Shown: piece by piece, positions 10,390 through 23,800 of the stretch
How positions within the stretch are numbered: position 1 is the first letter of the stretch
How the letters are laid out: each line of letters starts with the position of its first letter
NCBI RefSeq assembly: GCF_024679245.1
Contig: NC_090178.1
Span: 19,677,213 to 19,741,212 of the forward strand
Length of the DNA stretch: 64,000 nucleotides
Reading direction: 5' to 3'
Origin: Pseudorasbora parva
Taxonomy: Eukaryota > Chordata > Actinopteri > Cypriniformes > Gobionidae
Position numbers and translations under genes: made by a program
The notes under the pieces: generated by a model
Databases searched by the model: none
Seen by the model: only the letters and a program-made list of their open reading frames with translations
What the model was told of the DNA's origin: nothing

Positions 10390-10485
10390 AGAAAAAAAAC
10401 TACATAAGAGCGGATTAGAACCAGAAACCTTTGACACGGTTAAAATAAATTCTACCACCAGACCAGCAAGGTATATAAGCCGCTC
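10390..10485 (-). ncRNA. tRNA-like (pol III A/B box) segment
   Basis: On the minus strand there is an A-box-like TCTGGTGGTAG (10452-10462) and a B-box-like GGTTCTAATCC (10412-10422), one base from the GGTTCGAATCC consensus, followed by a T-rich stretch. The spacing is tRNA-like but I could not fold a full cloverleaf. It is more likely a SINE head or tRNA-derived piece inside the nested transposon than a working tRNA gene. Confidence 0.4.
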
Positions 10486-10639
10486 GATGTATTTATTCAC
10501 TAAGGCGAAGAATCTCGGGACTAATATTATATTTAACACAAATTAATGCAAATATTGTTTGTGAATAGTCCCAAAAGGCTTATCCCCTCCCCCCAAAAAA
10601 TGAGTGAATTATTACATGCCTGAAATCTGCTGTTTTGGA

Positions 10640-10740
10640 AGAGAATTGCATTTGTGAGAAAATCTACACAAAGTGCATTTGTGAGAAAATCAGCCTGAAC
10701 TGCATTTGTGAGAAAAGCTGCTCGAACTGGATTTGCATAT
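10640..10740 (+). repeat. Short tandem repeat, ~30-bp unit
   Basis: GCATTTGTGAGAAAATC-type units occur about every 30 bp, three good copies and a degenerate fourth. They keep a frame open by chance and lie inside the nested transposon. Confidence 0.6.
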
Positions 10741-11124
10741 CGCTCTCTGTTTGTTTGCAAGTCGTGTTTTCCTTTGCAAAGCAGATCGTGTTTGTTTGCA
10801 AAATGATGGATTTATTTGTTTAATTATGGCACAAAATTCATTCCTTAGCGGGACCTTTCCGGGCAAAGTGCACTAAGCTGCTGTCCAATCACAACACGGG
10901 AAGTGCTGGCCCAATCAGAACTCGTTACGTGTTTCTAAAGGAGGGACTTCATAGAACAAGGAAACCATCAGGTCGTTTTTAGGACAGAGGAAACAGCGCT
11001 GTACAGATAAGTAAATTGTGTAAAAAAATACTGTTTTTTTACACGCGAAACATGAACTCATGTTATATCGCACACTGTAAACATAATCAAAGCTTCGAAA
11101 ACACGCAAAGAACGGGACCTTTAA

Positions 11125-13380
<2,256 letters not shown>

Positions 13381-13657
13381 CACTAACCTAAAGGATTATA
13401 AGGAACACCTGTTAAATTTCTCATTAATGCAATTATCTAATGGCAGTTGCTTCGGAGTGTGGTCCTGGTCAAGACAATCTCCTGAATGTCAGAATAGGAA
13501 AGAAAGGTGATTTAAACAATTTTGAGCATGGCATGGTTGTTGGTGCCAGACTGGCCGGTCTGAGTATTTCACATCTGCTCAGTTACTGGGATTTTCACGC
13601 ACAACCATTTCAGGGTTTACAAAGAATGGTGTGAAAAGGGAAAAACACCCAGTACTT
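13381..13657 (+). pseudogene. Tc1/mariner relic: 5' inverted repeat and transposase N-terminus
   Basis: It begins CACTAACCTAAAGGATTA, the same terminus as the element at 29660, after a TA-rich target. The plus strand then encodes a decayed helix-turn-helix region recognisable by FEHGMVVGARLAGLSIS, with frameshifts against the usual Tc1 DNA-binding domain. It stops abruptly after about 275 bp, without catalytic domain or 3' end. Confidence 0.75.
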
Positions 13658-13659
13658 GG

Positions 13660-14150
13660 CTAGCCTGGATGCCAGCCTAACTTAGCCCCGCCCACAATTG
13701 TTTTAGGTCGGGTGGTTCAGTCTGGCCTCGATCCATAGAGGAATAATTATCTCCGAACAGAAACTGTTCGGACCAATGAAATCATCAGGGCGGGCTTTAG
13801 ATGATGATGGACAGATGATAAACAGTAACGTAATCATACATGTCATCAAAGGCGCTTGGATTATATTCGTACGAACAGGGGCGTGGGACTGGGGGGGATA
13901 AAGGGTACTGAGTAACCAGGGCCCAAGGCAGGGAAGTCCGTTTTCTATACATACACATACATGGTACGGGGGCCCAGCAAGATGGTTTGTACCCAGGGCC
14001 CAAAATTTGGTGCTACGCCCCTGCGTACGAATCCTAAACGGAGAGCTTGTTTGTATATGCATTCACCTTCACAATTTCTCTCAAAAATTATGATCATGTT
14101 GGGTAAGTACTCTGTGTATCATTAAATTATTTTATTTTTTTACAACACCG
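13660..14150. mobile_element. Possible DNA-transposon fragment hosting a smaller hAT-type MITE
   Basis: GC-richer sequence starting AGCCTGGATGCCAGC looks like a common fish hAT-type repeat from memory, but I could not find its right end. Its centre is split by the 148-bp MITE at 13876-14023. Confidence 0.35.
13876..14023. mobile_element. hAT-type MITE with perfect 8-bp target duplication
   Basis: The ends are CAGGGGCGT and its inverse ACGCCCCTG. CGTACGAA flanks both sides (13868-13875 and 14024-14031). An 8-bp duplication and CA..TG ends fit the hAT superfamily. It is only 148 bp, so non-autonomous. Confidence 0.88.
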
Positions 14151-14317
14151 GCTAAAATCGTTTATTCCAGCGCGTGTGCAGACAGGGTTGCCAAGTTTTT
14201 ACAACAAAATCCGCCAACTACTAGCCCTAAACAATAGCTTCTCGCGGGGTGGGGTGGGGGTGAGACAGAAACAGAATGAGAACATGGACCCATCATGCCT
14301 TGTTACCACTGTGCAGG

Positions 14318-14320
<3 letters not shown>

Positions 14321-14367
<47 letters not shown>

Positions 14368-14388
14368 TCACACACACACACACACACA
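14321..14388. repeat. Compound (TA)n/(CA)n microsatellite
   Basis: About 44 bp of TA is followed by about 24 bp of CA. Open frames across it are artefacts. Confidence 0.95.
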
Positions 14389-15218
14389 TGCAAATATTTC
14401 TTGCAAACAAACTTTTATTTTGGATGCAATTAATCATGGTCTAGTGTACACTTATTTTTGAAAAAGCTAATTTATATAATTGTAATTAAAAAAATAAAGA
14501 GATATTCTATTTTTATATAATTATAAATATGGTTTTTGTTAAAATATGAAAAGTCACCAGAAACTGAACCTTAAAAAGGTCTAAACAGACTATGTAGGCT
14601 ACAGTAATCCAGAAAAAAAAGAAGAAGAAGAAAACTAAAAGTGTCTTAGTTGTGCAGTGCAGAAAGAGGTTTCGTCCAGTAAGGGACGGGGTCCAGATAT
14701 GTGCTTTCCTCCCGGCTGGCTTATTAAGATCTTACATTGCTATTGTTCCATTTAACTATTTTTTCCTGTTATCTTCTCTTTATCTGTTCTTTAATAATTG
14801 AAAAGACCTATTGCACAGATATCTATTTCTGTTTAATTCTGACACATGCTCCCAAACGAGAGTTCACATTCAATCATTTGGAAAAATTACAAATTACTAT
14901 TGTCAGTGTTTTCTGTCCATTCCACCTGCTGCGGTTCAGAAGGGCTGTGAGTCAGAGCACCGTGCACTTTGTACTTAGAACTAGACGTACAGACAGCAAA
15001 CTTCAAAGGTCTGTGTCTTTCAGCAGCGGTCCAGCTCAGCCCAACCCAGCAGAGTACTGTGAATTAGTCAAATCTCCTTTTGGAAAACCTTGACCGTTAT
15101 CACATGACTCAATTTCACAGTAGTGAAGGCTGCTGACGTACATAATTACCATTCTGGGGATTATCCATGCGTTTGCACTTGAACAGTGTTGACCTGCGTT
15201 AACACCACAGTCTATGGT

Positions 15219-15219
<1 letters not shown>
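14389..15219. other. Anonymous non-coding interval
   Basis: The sequence is AT-rich. An ORF at 14737-15093 (118 codons) has no recognisable domain and no splice context that I trust. Confidence 0.4.

Positions 15220-15297
<78 letters not shown>
15220..15297. repeat. (CA)n microsatellite, ~78 bp
   Basis: Pure AC repeat. Confidence 0.97.
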
Positions 15298-15301
<4 letters not shown>

Positions 15302-15509
15302 TATCAGAATAAAAGTAAAAAAATATGGACAAAAGAAAGGACTTTCAAAGCGGCTGATGAATTATTGTCTAAATTGTTCTGACCGAGCATGTGTTCTTGT
15401 GTGATTGGGCATTTCAATGACAATCTAAGACTGCCATGTAAAAATATTTTTAACAGAAAATGATCTACATATGTAATATAAATATTTCATGTAATGTAAA
15501 TATTTTACA

Positions 15510-15566
15510 ATGTGTATTCTGCACTTTGAGATTCTTCAGAATGAAAAGTGCATTATAAATAAAATC

Positions 15567-15602
<36 letters not shown>
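15510..15602 (+). repeat. Possible LINE-type 3' tail ending in (ATT)n
   Basis: The sequence AAAAGTGCATTATAAATAAA followed by an ATT repeat resembles the 3' tail of fish L2/CR1-like retroposons. No coding part is attached. Confidence 0.45.
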
Positions 15603-17223
15603 AATGTCTACCAAAATCGAATTCTTTTTAACACAGTAACAGTGAAATTTTAATTGTATAAGATGGTAATATACTGTAAAATGCATGTTTAAAAAAAAAG
15701 TAAAAGGTGTGAATTACCTTATAGTTTACACTGAAAATATGTATTAGTCAGTAAGATCATGCATGTTGTATGACTTTTACAGTAAAAAAACAAAAACAAA
15801 AAAAAGTCAAGTGAAAAGTGTCATCTTACGATTTTTCAAGATGTCCATGGATGGTGCATTACAGTTTATAAGGATACATTTTAAATGGTGAATATATTTC
15901 TATTAAATATTTTATATTTAAAAAAGAAATTTTAACCTGTTTTTTTTTTCCATTCACCCCTCCCCTGCAGCCCAATGTTTACGGAACATGCTGGAACCTT
16001 GCGTTTTCTCTCAGTTCTCTCAGAGAATTAAACACTAAATCAATACACCTGCACACAGACATCATTCGGTTTTCAATTACAACGACCTTGTGGATTACTT
16101 TCCTCAATGATTCTGGCAAACGCACACATAACACCTGTGAGGCTTTTCTCAGCTTGATAGTCAAGAAGCAAAACAACATTTTTTATATTTAGTGTCATGA
16201 GATGGACAATAAAAGCATCGGCTTCAAAACATCAGCCCACTGCTGGCCGGGATTCCAGTGCAAGAAATCCATCGACTGCGAAACAGGAAGACAAAAAAAA
16301 CCCTCTCCAGATGAAAGTCTTTCCGGAACTCTTTGTGGCGTGTATGGCTGTCAGCGAGGCGAGTGTAGAGTTTTTACGTGCTGTTTGTTTCCGAGTGAGA
16401 GGGAGGCATAGGAACAGAGAGCCAGCAGCGAGGAGCCTCTTCAGCTGCCAGTGTAAAGAGAGCCTTTGATAACACCGACACGCTCAGTACCAGCTACACT
16501 GACTACACTGAGCCACTAGACACCGAGACACACGTGCCGTCACTGAAAGACACACAATCCTGTCATACTGTAGATATGGTCCAACCTCATCTCCATAGAG
16601 ACGCTGGTAATGCGCTTGAGTGCCGTTCAGTGGGCCTGTCCTCATGCGGGCGTTTCGCTTCAGTTTTGAGTTTTATCCCTGTCAATGTTCGTCTTAATCA
16701 TTCCGAAGTCTGACCTCTGTCGCGTCTTTACAGTCAGCCACACAAATCCCCTCTCTTCTCATCATGTCACTTTGCAGTTTTGCTCCTTTAGAGTGCTGAT
16801 TCTCCATATGTGCATATCTGTCACACATCTCTCTGGGTGGCACCACATCACACCACACCCTGCTGATGCGGCAAGATGAACACAAAGACGTGTTTAATGT
16901 TCGTTCTTCTTCTCCCGCTGAAAATGTATACAAGCGATATCAATTAATTGTTACCAAACCACGCTCTTTCACACACACTTGGTGTCGCATTTACTCATTC
17001 TCCTATACAAGCTGACAGTCTTTTTGTGCACATTCAGGAAATGTAGCTCTCAGCATAAACATGCGAAACCAATTTTGTTTCCAACGAATGCAGTTTAGTG
17101 TTCAAAGGGAGCTCTATCCCAATGGCAATAATTGGAGAATTTACAAATCCTGACCTCCTGTGGTGTTTTTGTCTTTTTTTTTTCTCCAACTAACACTCAG
17201 TCTAGGTTACACCTCATTCGCAT
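15603..17223. other. Anonymous interval left of the BEL element
   Basis: A moderately GC-rich stretch lies at about 16200-16900, with short overlapping ORFs of up to 90 codons and no recognised domain. It ends in CGCAT (17219-17223), the left target duplication of the BEL insertion. Confidence 0.45.
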
Positions 17224-17718
17224 TGTTGATGCAAAGTCCTTAACTTTACTTGTACTATAGTGGCTGAAAAAGATGGGTTCTTCTTACTCGTCAAAAAGTC
17301 AGTCAGAATCCGTAAACCAGTGGGAGTTTAATAATCAAACACAAAAAATACAAAAATGTACAAATCCTATTGTTTCCTGTATCCTATGACACTTGTCAAA
17401 CCCTATCTTGTATTACCTTAAACGTTTAAACACAAGATTTATCCATAATTGACAAGATCGACGAGACGGTAAGAAAACTGTTTCTCCCTTCTTTCTTCCT
17501 AAACTCAATCTTCTGCGCACGCGAAGTGGGCATAAACCATTAAAGAAACAGAACAAAATTATACATTATAAACATAGGAAATAATATTGAAATATATAAA
17601 CCACAGGAAATATCAGAATTGCTTCTCAAAGAACGTTACATAATACTTTCAGTTATTAATGGCAAAAAATCTGCAATAATAATATAAACTTTATTGCTAT
17701 GTTAAATTGGCTCTTACA
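17224..17718 (-). repeat. 3' LTR of the BEL element
   Basis: In element orientation it begins TGTAAGAGCC and ends CATCAACA. It is identical to the 5' LTR except for one base. The sequence just upstream in element orientation (TTAGGGGCTGGTA) is the candidate purine-rich primer, weaker than usual. Confidence 0.94.
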
Positions 17719-17899
17719 TACCAGCCCCTAATTGTCTTTGTGTTCAACAAAACAATTACCAATCTATTTACTAAAGAGCCAAGTAAATTAAAGATGCAAA
17801 AATATTCTTCACTAAATTGGAGTAAAAATGTTCCAATAAGACCTGAATTAACGCATCGGACTCATACCAGATACTACATACAGGATTATGTGTACGTGA

Positions 17900-20800
17900 T
17901 TATAAATCTGCCTCTAAAAGTAAACAAAGCTTAGTAACAGGCCGTAAAAGAGTGCTCGTGTTGGTTTTCACTTGGGCTTGCCGCACAAGACCCTTGTTGT
18001 CTGTGAATGTTTGTAGCACACGTCCCATAACCCAAGAGTTTCGTGGTGCAGAATTGTCTGCAACCAATACAATGTCCCCAGGCTTGAGATTTTTCTTTAG
18101 GCTTTGCCACTTTTGTCTTTCTTGCAGGTCTGGTAAGTACTCTTTGATCCAGCGCTTCCAGAATAGGTCAGCCATATACTGAACTTGGCGCCACCTACGT
18201 CTGGAATACAGGTCTTTTTCGTCAAATACCCCAGGAGGCATGGACGGCTTTACTTTGAGCAGCAGCAAATGATTTGGAGTGAGGGCCTCTAAGTCATTTG
18301 GGTCATTGGAGACCTTAGTGATGGGACGACTATTGATTATTGCCTCCACCTCACATAAGAGCGTTTGAAGACTTTCTTCATCGAGAGACTGCTGTTTTAC
18401 AGTGGAGTTCAGAATTTTTCTGACAGTCCGTATTTGTCGTTCCCAAACTCCTCCATGGTGGGATGCAGTTGGGGGGTTGAAAATCCACTGTACACCTTTT
18501 GCAAGCAATGTGGTTTGAATCCTGTCATTATTCAAACTTTGTATGGCTGTTCGCAACTCCCTTTCTGCCCCAATGAAATTTGTTCCATTGTCAGACCTGA
18601 TTGTTTGAACCTGACCCCTTCTAGAAATAAATCTTCTTAGTGCATGAATGCACGAGTCCGTATCCAAAGAGCTAGCAATCTCAACGTGAACAGCTCTTAA
18701 GGTCAGGCAAGTAAAGATTACCCCATATCTTTTAATCAATGTCCTTCCTCTTTTGATTTCAAATGGGCCAAAATAATCAATGCCCACATTTGTGAATGGG
18801 GGTTCATCTGGCAAAAGTCTGTCACGGGGAAGATCAGCCATGTATTGTGTGCTTGTAATGCCGTGCTGACGTTTACAAACTGTGCATTGAGACAGAATTT
18901 TTCTGATGGCTGTTTGCGATTTTGGAATCCAATATTTTTCTCGCAACTTTGACAACATGTGATTACGGCCGCTATGACCTACATCTACATGAATTGATCT
19001 TAAAATCAGATGTGCAACATGATGGTCCTTTGCTAAGATAGCAGGATGCTTCGACTCCTCAGGCATAGCTGATCTGCTTAGTCTGCCACCTACTCTTAGG
19101 ATTTTATCTTGCAAAACTGGTGACAACCTGTAAAGAGGGCTACTGCGTTTCACATTTTTACCTTGCTGGAGGGTTTTTATTTCCCCGGGAAACATGACTG
19201 TTTGGCTGTAGCGAATGATCTCTTTCTCAGCTTTTTCAACATCACTTACAGTCAATGTACCACCTGACAGTGAAGCTTTGAAGGTTTCCATTTCCATTTC
19301 AAGATCAGAATTCACTCTTAGACTGTGGGACAGCTCTTTTCTTTTTTCTACCAGTGCCTTCAGAATGGTTTTTAATTTAAGGAACCATGCAATGGCTCTT
19401 CTTAACCTGTACCACTCTGAGTAGTGTGAAAAGAACTGAGAAGTATAGTCATAATTATCTGCACACACTGCATTGACAGAGACTTCCTTAACTTCCAGAT
19501 CATTGCCAGTTATCTTAAGAGTGTGATTTGGCATTTTTGGCCATTCCGATTCTGGCTTAGTCAGAAAGGATGGACCTGTGAGCCATGAATTTGCTTTAAG
19601 GAAAGCATCTACAGTGACTCCTCTTGAGGCAATGTCGGCTGGGTTGTCAGAAGATTTCACATACCTCCATTGCGACACCTTTGAGAGCTCCCTGATGGCA
19701 GTTACCCTGTTGGCCACAAAAGTACGGAACCGTGTGCTTTCATTGTTGAGATACTTCAGGACTGAAGTACTATCTGTCCAAAATACAGACTCCTGAAGAA
19801 TCAAGTCCAATTCAGATATCAGCATATTGTCCATTCTAGAAGCCATTGTAGCTGCTGTGAGCTCAAGACGTGGCACAGTAACTGACTTTACTGGAGCAAC
19901 CCTTGCTTTACCCATTACAAAGGCACAATGTTGATCACCTCTGCAGTTCTCCATGAGCAAGTAAGACACCGTGCCATAACCCAGTTCACTGGCGTCTGCA
20001 AAATGGTGCAGCTGTGCTGAGGTGACTTCTCCAAAGTCAAGTGGCTTCATGCATCTCTCAACCTGAAAGTCATTTAAGTTCTGAAGACTAGCCAACCACA
20101 GGTTCCACTGATGTCTGAGCGGTTCTGGAATACTGTCATCCCATTCATGTTTTGTTCTACAAAGCTCTTGCAGTATTTGTTTTGCAGGAAGAATGACTGG
20201 AGAAAGTATTCCAAGGGGATCATAAATTGAGCTGACCATGGACAAGATTCCTCTCCTTGTAAGAGGCTTTTCCTGTAGAGTTACTTTGAACTGCAAAGTG
20301 TCTGTCTCTACACACCACTGAACCCCTAGGGCTCTTTCCAATGGTAACTTTTCTTTCTCCAGATCCAAGTCTTTCACTGTCTTTGCTTTGCTGTCTTCAC
20401 TTATGGATGCAAGAACAGTCCGACTGTTGGACATCCACTTGGTCAAGTTAAATCCTCCTGATGCACACACCTCCCTTAATTCATGCAATAGAGCAATACC
20501 CTGCTGTTCCGTAGCCACAGACGTCAAACAGTCGTCCACATAGAAATTTCTAAGGACTGTCTGAGTTACCTCTGATCTGTGATGTGCACTATTGTCTTTT
20601 GCACACCTTTGCAGAGCGTAGATTGCACAACTTGGGGAGGATGTAGCACCAAATAAGTGCACAGTCATTCTGTATTCCTCCATTTCCTGCGCAGTGTCTC
20701 CTTTTGGCCACCAAAGGAATCTTAACAGGTCTTTGTCTTTATCAGGAACTCTGACCTGATGAAACATTCCTTCTACATCTGCTGCGAGGGCAATCGGCTC

Positions 20801-23800
20801 ATGTCTGAACCTTGTCAGCACACCAATGAGAGAACTATTTAAGTTGGGTCCTTGTAACAGTTGAGAGTTAAGTGATTTTCCTTGGTAGGTTGCTGCGCAG
20901 TCAAACACCACTCGAAGTTTGTGTTTCTGCGGGTGATACACCCCGTGGTGTGGAATGTACCAGATTCTGCCAGAGTTTCCTTCAGTTTCACATGCAGGGA
21001 TTTTCTCAGCATGACCTTTGACTAACATGTCATCCATGAAACTACAGTAGTCATTGTGGAAAGCTGAATTTCTTTTGAATTTCCTTTTCAGAAATTGAGC
21101 ACGCAGAGATGCAACAACATAGTTGTTTGGAAACACTACATCATTTTTTCTCAAAGGAAGGCCAATGCAGTAATGTCCATCAACAAGCTCTACTGACTGT
21201 GATACAGACTCCATAAACTGTCTATCCTCTATAGACATTTCCAAATTTTCAGCTTGCTTACATTCAGGAAAATCATAACTCATTTGCTGTTGAATTAGGT
21301 TCTCCAAGCTTACCACTGAAATCCTGTTTGCCATCACCTGTGGCCATCCTGTGCTTCTGTCAGTTTGGATGTTCTCTCTTTCCAAAGGTCCATTTACAAT
21401 CCAGCCCAGGATGGTCTTGACAGCATAAGGCCCATTTCCTCTGCTGTTGATAACTTTCCATGGCTCAAGAATCTTGGGTACATTTGTTCCTATTAGTAAG
21501 CCAATACCTGAATTGATCTGAGGAAGATGCACCTCTTCAAGGTACTTCCATTTCTTAACATCCTTCTGTTGCGGAATGTTTTCTCTTTTAACTGGAATCT
21601 CTTTTTGTGAGAACACCTGAGGGAGACCCACAAAACTGTTTTCATTCAGTCCACTTACTTCCAGTTCGGTGAAAACGTGTGTACTAACAGACCTTTCCTG
21701 TCCCATAGTACGCAGTAGGATGTTTGTTTTCCTACCAGTTAGCTTTAACTCCTTCATTAGTTGTTCTGTGCAAAATGTTGCAGAACTTCCTGGGTCCAAG
21801 AAGGCGTAGGTCGTTACCTCATGATTACTTTTTTGGGATTTAACTCTGACTGGTACAATGGCCAAAGAGCACACAAACCCACCAGCCCCCGTACAGCCGC
21901 AAGTTTCGCTGGTTGTGGTACATGATTCAGTGACAGTTGTGGAACTGTCTCCATTTTGTGATCCTGGAAGCGCTGGCTTTTCCGGAAGATGAAGAATGGT
22001 TGGATGCTTTAGTGAGCATTTTTGACAAACAAGTCTTTGCACACAACCTTTACTCATGTGACCTGGTAATAAGCAACCATAGCACAAGCCCTTAGCTTTC
22101 AGAAAGTCCAGCTTTTCCTTGTGTGGCTTGTGCTTCAAAGCGTTGCAAACGTCCAATCCATGCTCTTTATTACAGTATAAGCAGTGAGTTCCATGCCTTG
22201 CCTTTGCTCCTTCTTTTACCATAATTCTTTGTTTATTGAGCTCTGGAACAGGTGTCACACTTGTGGCAAATGTTGTTTTCCTTTCTTTCACTTGTAAGTT
22301 ACTTGATTTGTTTGGTTTAAATCTGAGATTGTCTTTACCCATTTTGTTATCCTGGATATTGCCAAACAGTGGATGTGAAACAATTCTTGCCTGTTTGTCT
22401 ACAAAACTAACCAAGTCGGAAAATCTTGCTCTCAAGCCAGTCCTTTCCTGAAGCTCACAGGCAACTACTCTCCACTTTTCTCTCAGTTTAAAAGGAAGCT
22501 TGGTAACAATAGCACGCATGTTGCTTGGACTGTCCATCTCCTCAACATATTCCACACTGTCAACAGTATTGCGACAACCAGTAAGGAAAAGAGCAAAATC
22601 TGTTAAGGCTTTGTTATCCTCAGGCTTTAAATCTGGCCAGTTCAGTGCTTTTTCTGTATAGGCAGTGGCAATTGTGTACTCATTGCCAAAATGTTGGTAG
22701 AGTAGTCTCTTAGCCTCATTGTAGCCCTTTTCAGAAAGCATTTGTTGACAGCTGCGTACCAGCACCTTTGGTTGCCCTGTGGTGAACTGCTCTAAGAAGT
22801 ACAATCTGTCTCTGTTATTTGTGGTCTTATTCTCTACTCCATGCTCAAATGCTCGAATGAAGAATGTGAATTCTAGCGGGTCTCCACTAAATACTGGAAT
22901 GTCCATTGGAGGGAGAGTAGATAAAGACTGCTGTTTTATGAAAATCTCAGCAATGTCATTTTGACGTTGCATGATGTTGAACAAGCTCCCTGTTTCAACA
23001 TGTGAAGGAATGCTCACATCTGTTCTTGGTGGCTGTGATTTAGCAAAATCCTGTTGCACATCGCTGACTCTTGGTACGTCATCAGTATCAGGTGCTAACT
23101 CACGGAAAAATGTTTTTGGCCTTACTGCTTTGTCAGATGTAGCTTTAAGATTCTCTTTAGTTGTGGCGGCTCTTGCTGCACTACCAGATGCATCAGAAAC
23201 GCTACGCGATGGTTCATACATTGAAAAAACCTTCAGTTTGGCTTCAGCCGCAGCAATAGCAGTTTGGAGCTCTAAATTTTCCTTTTTTGCTTTGAGCTCA
23301 GCTTCTTCCCTCTCAAGATCTTGTTTCTGCTTCAAAGTATTAGCACGTGCCAACAGTTCTGCCCTTTCAGCTTCAATTTTCAGCCTAGAAGAAGCTGTAG
23401 ATGAAACCCCTGAGGCCACCTGACTACCAGATTTTTTTTGAAAGAGAGGCAGTTGTGAAGAAGAAATAACCATTGAGGCACTGTCAGTACATTCGACCTC
23501 TGCATCACATTGCTCTGCCTCTTTAGATTGGAGATTAACTCTTTCAATCCAATCTTTGACCTTGTCTACAAAGTGCTTAAATGCTTGAGACTTGGGTTCA
23601 AACCAATGTATCTGATCTAAATATGCCTCATCAACGGACATAAGTTCTCTGGTTTCATTATTAATGTCTTGAAATGCAATAAAGGACTGTGCAAACTCAC
23701 CATTTATGCATTCATTTACAGTGTCAACATTACCAGAGTCCTCAAGCAAAGTTTCAATTTCTCTCATTTGCCTTGTTAAATGTCCCAGTTTGGCTCTTCT

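Larger units (their letters stand above)
9870..10847. mobile_element. Nested DNA transposon with ~70-bp inverted repeats
   Basis: Comparison with copy B (34493-35100) shows foreign DNA between GAGGCG and CGGGAC. Its ends are long inverted repeats: TTTTGTGCCATAATTAAAC, then AAACACGATCTGCTTTGC on the left, matched inversely at 10750-10836. A GCG triplet at both edges (9867-9869, 10848-10850) may be the target duplication. It contains a tRNA-like stretch and a short tandem repeat, and no transposase. Confidence 0.75.
9523..11124. mobile_element. TTAA-flanked DNA transposon, copy A, interrupted by another element
   Basis: The left end is TTAAAGGTCCTGTTCTTC and the right end is the inverse (AAGAACGGGACCTTTAA). 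The same ends and flanking internal sequence occur uninterrupted at 34493-35100. Relative to that copy this one carries a 978-bp insertion at 9870-10847. There is no transposase, so it is non-autonomous. TTAA targets are known for piggyBac and Kolobok superfamilies; which applies is not decided here. Confidence 0.8.

Noticed and set aside
13440..13634. Independent 64-codon gene
   Set aside because: It is the frameshifted N-terminal piece of a Tc1 transposase following a Tc1 inverted end.
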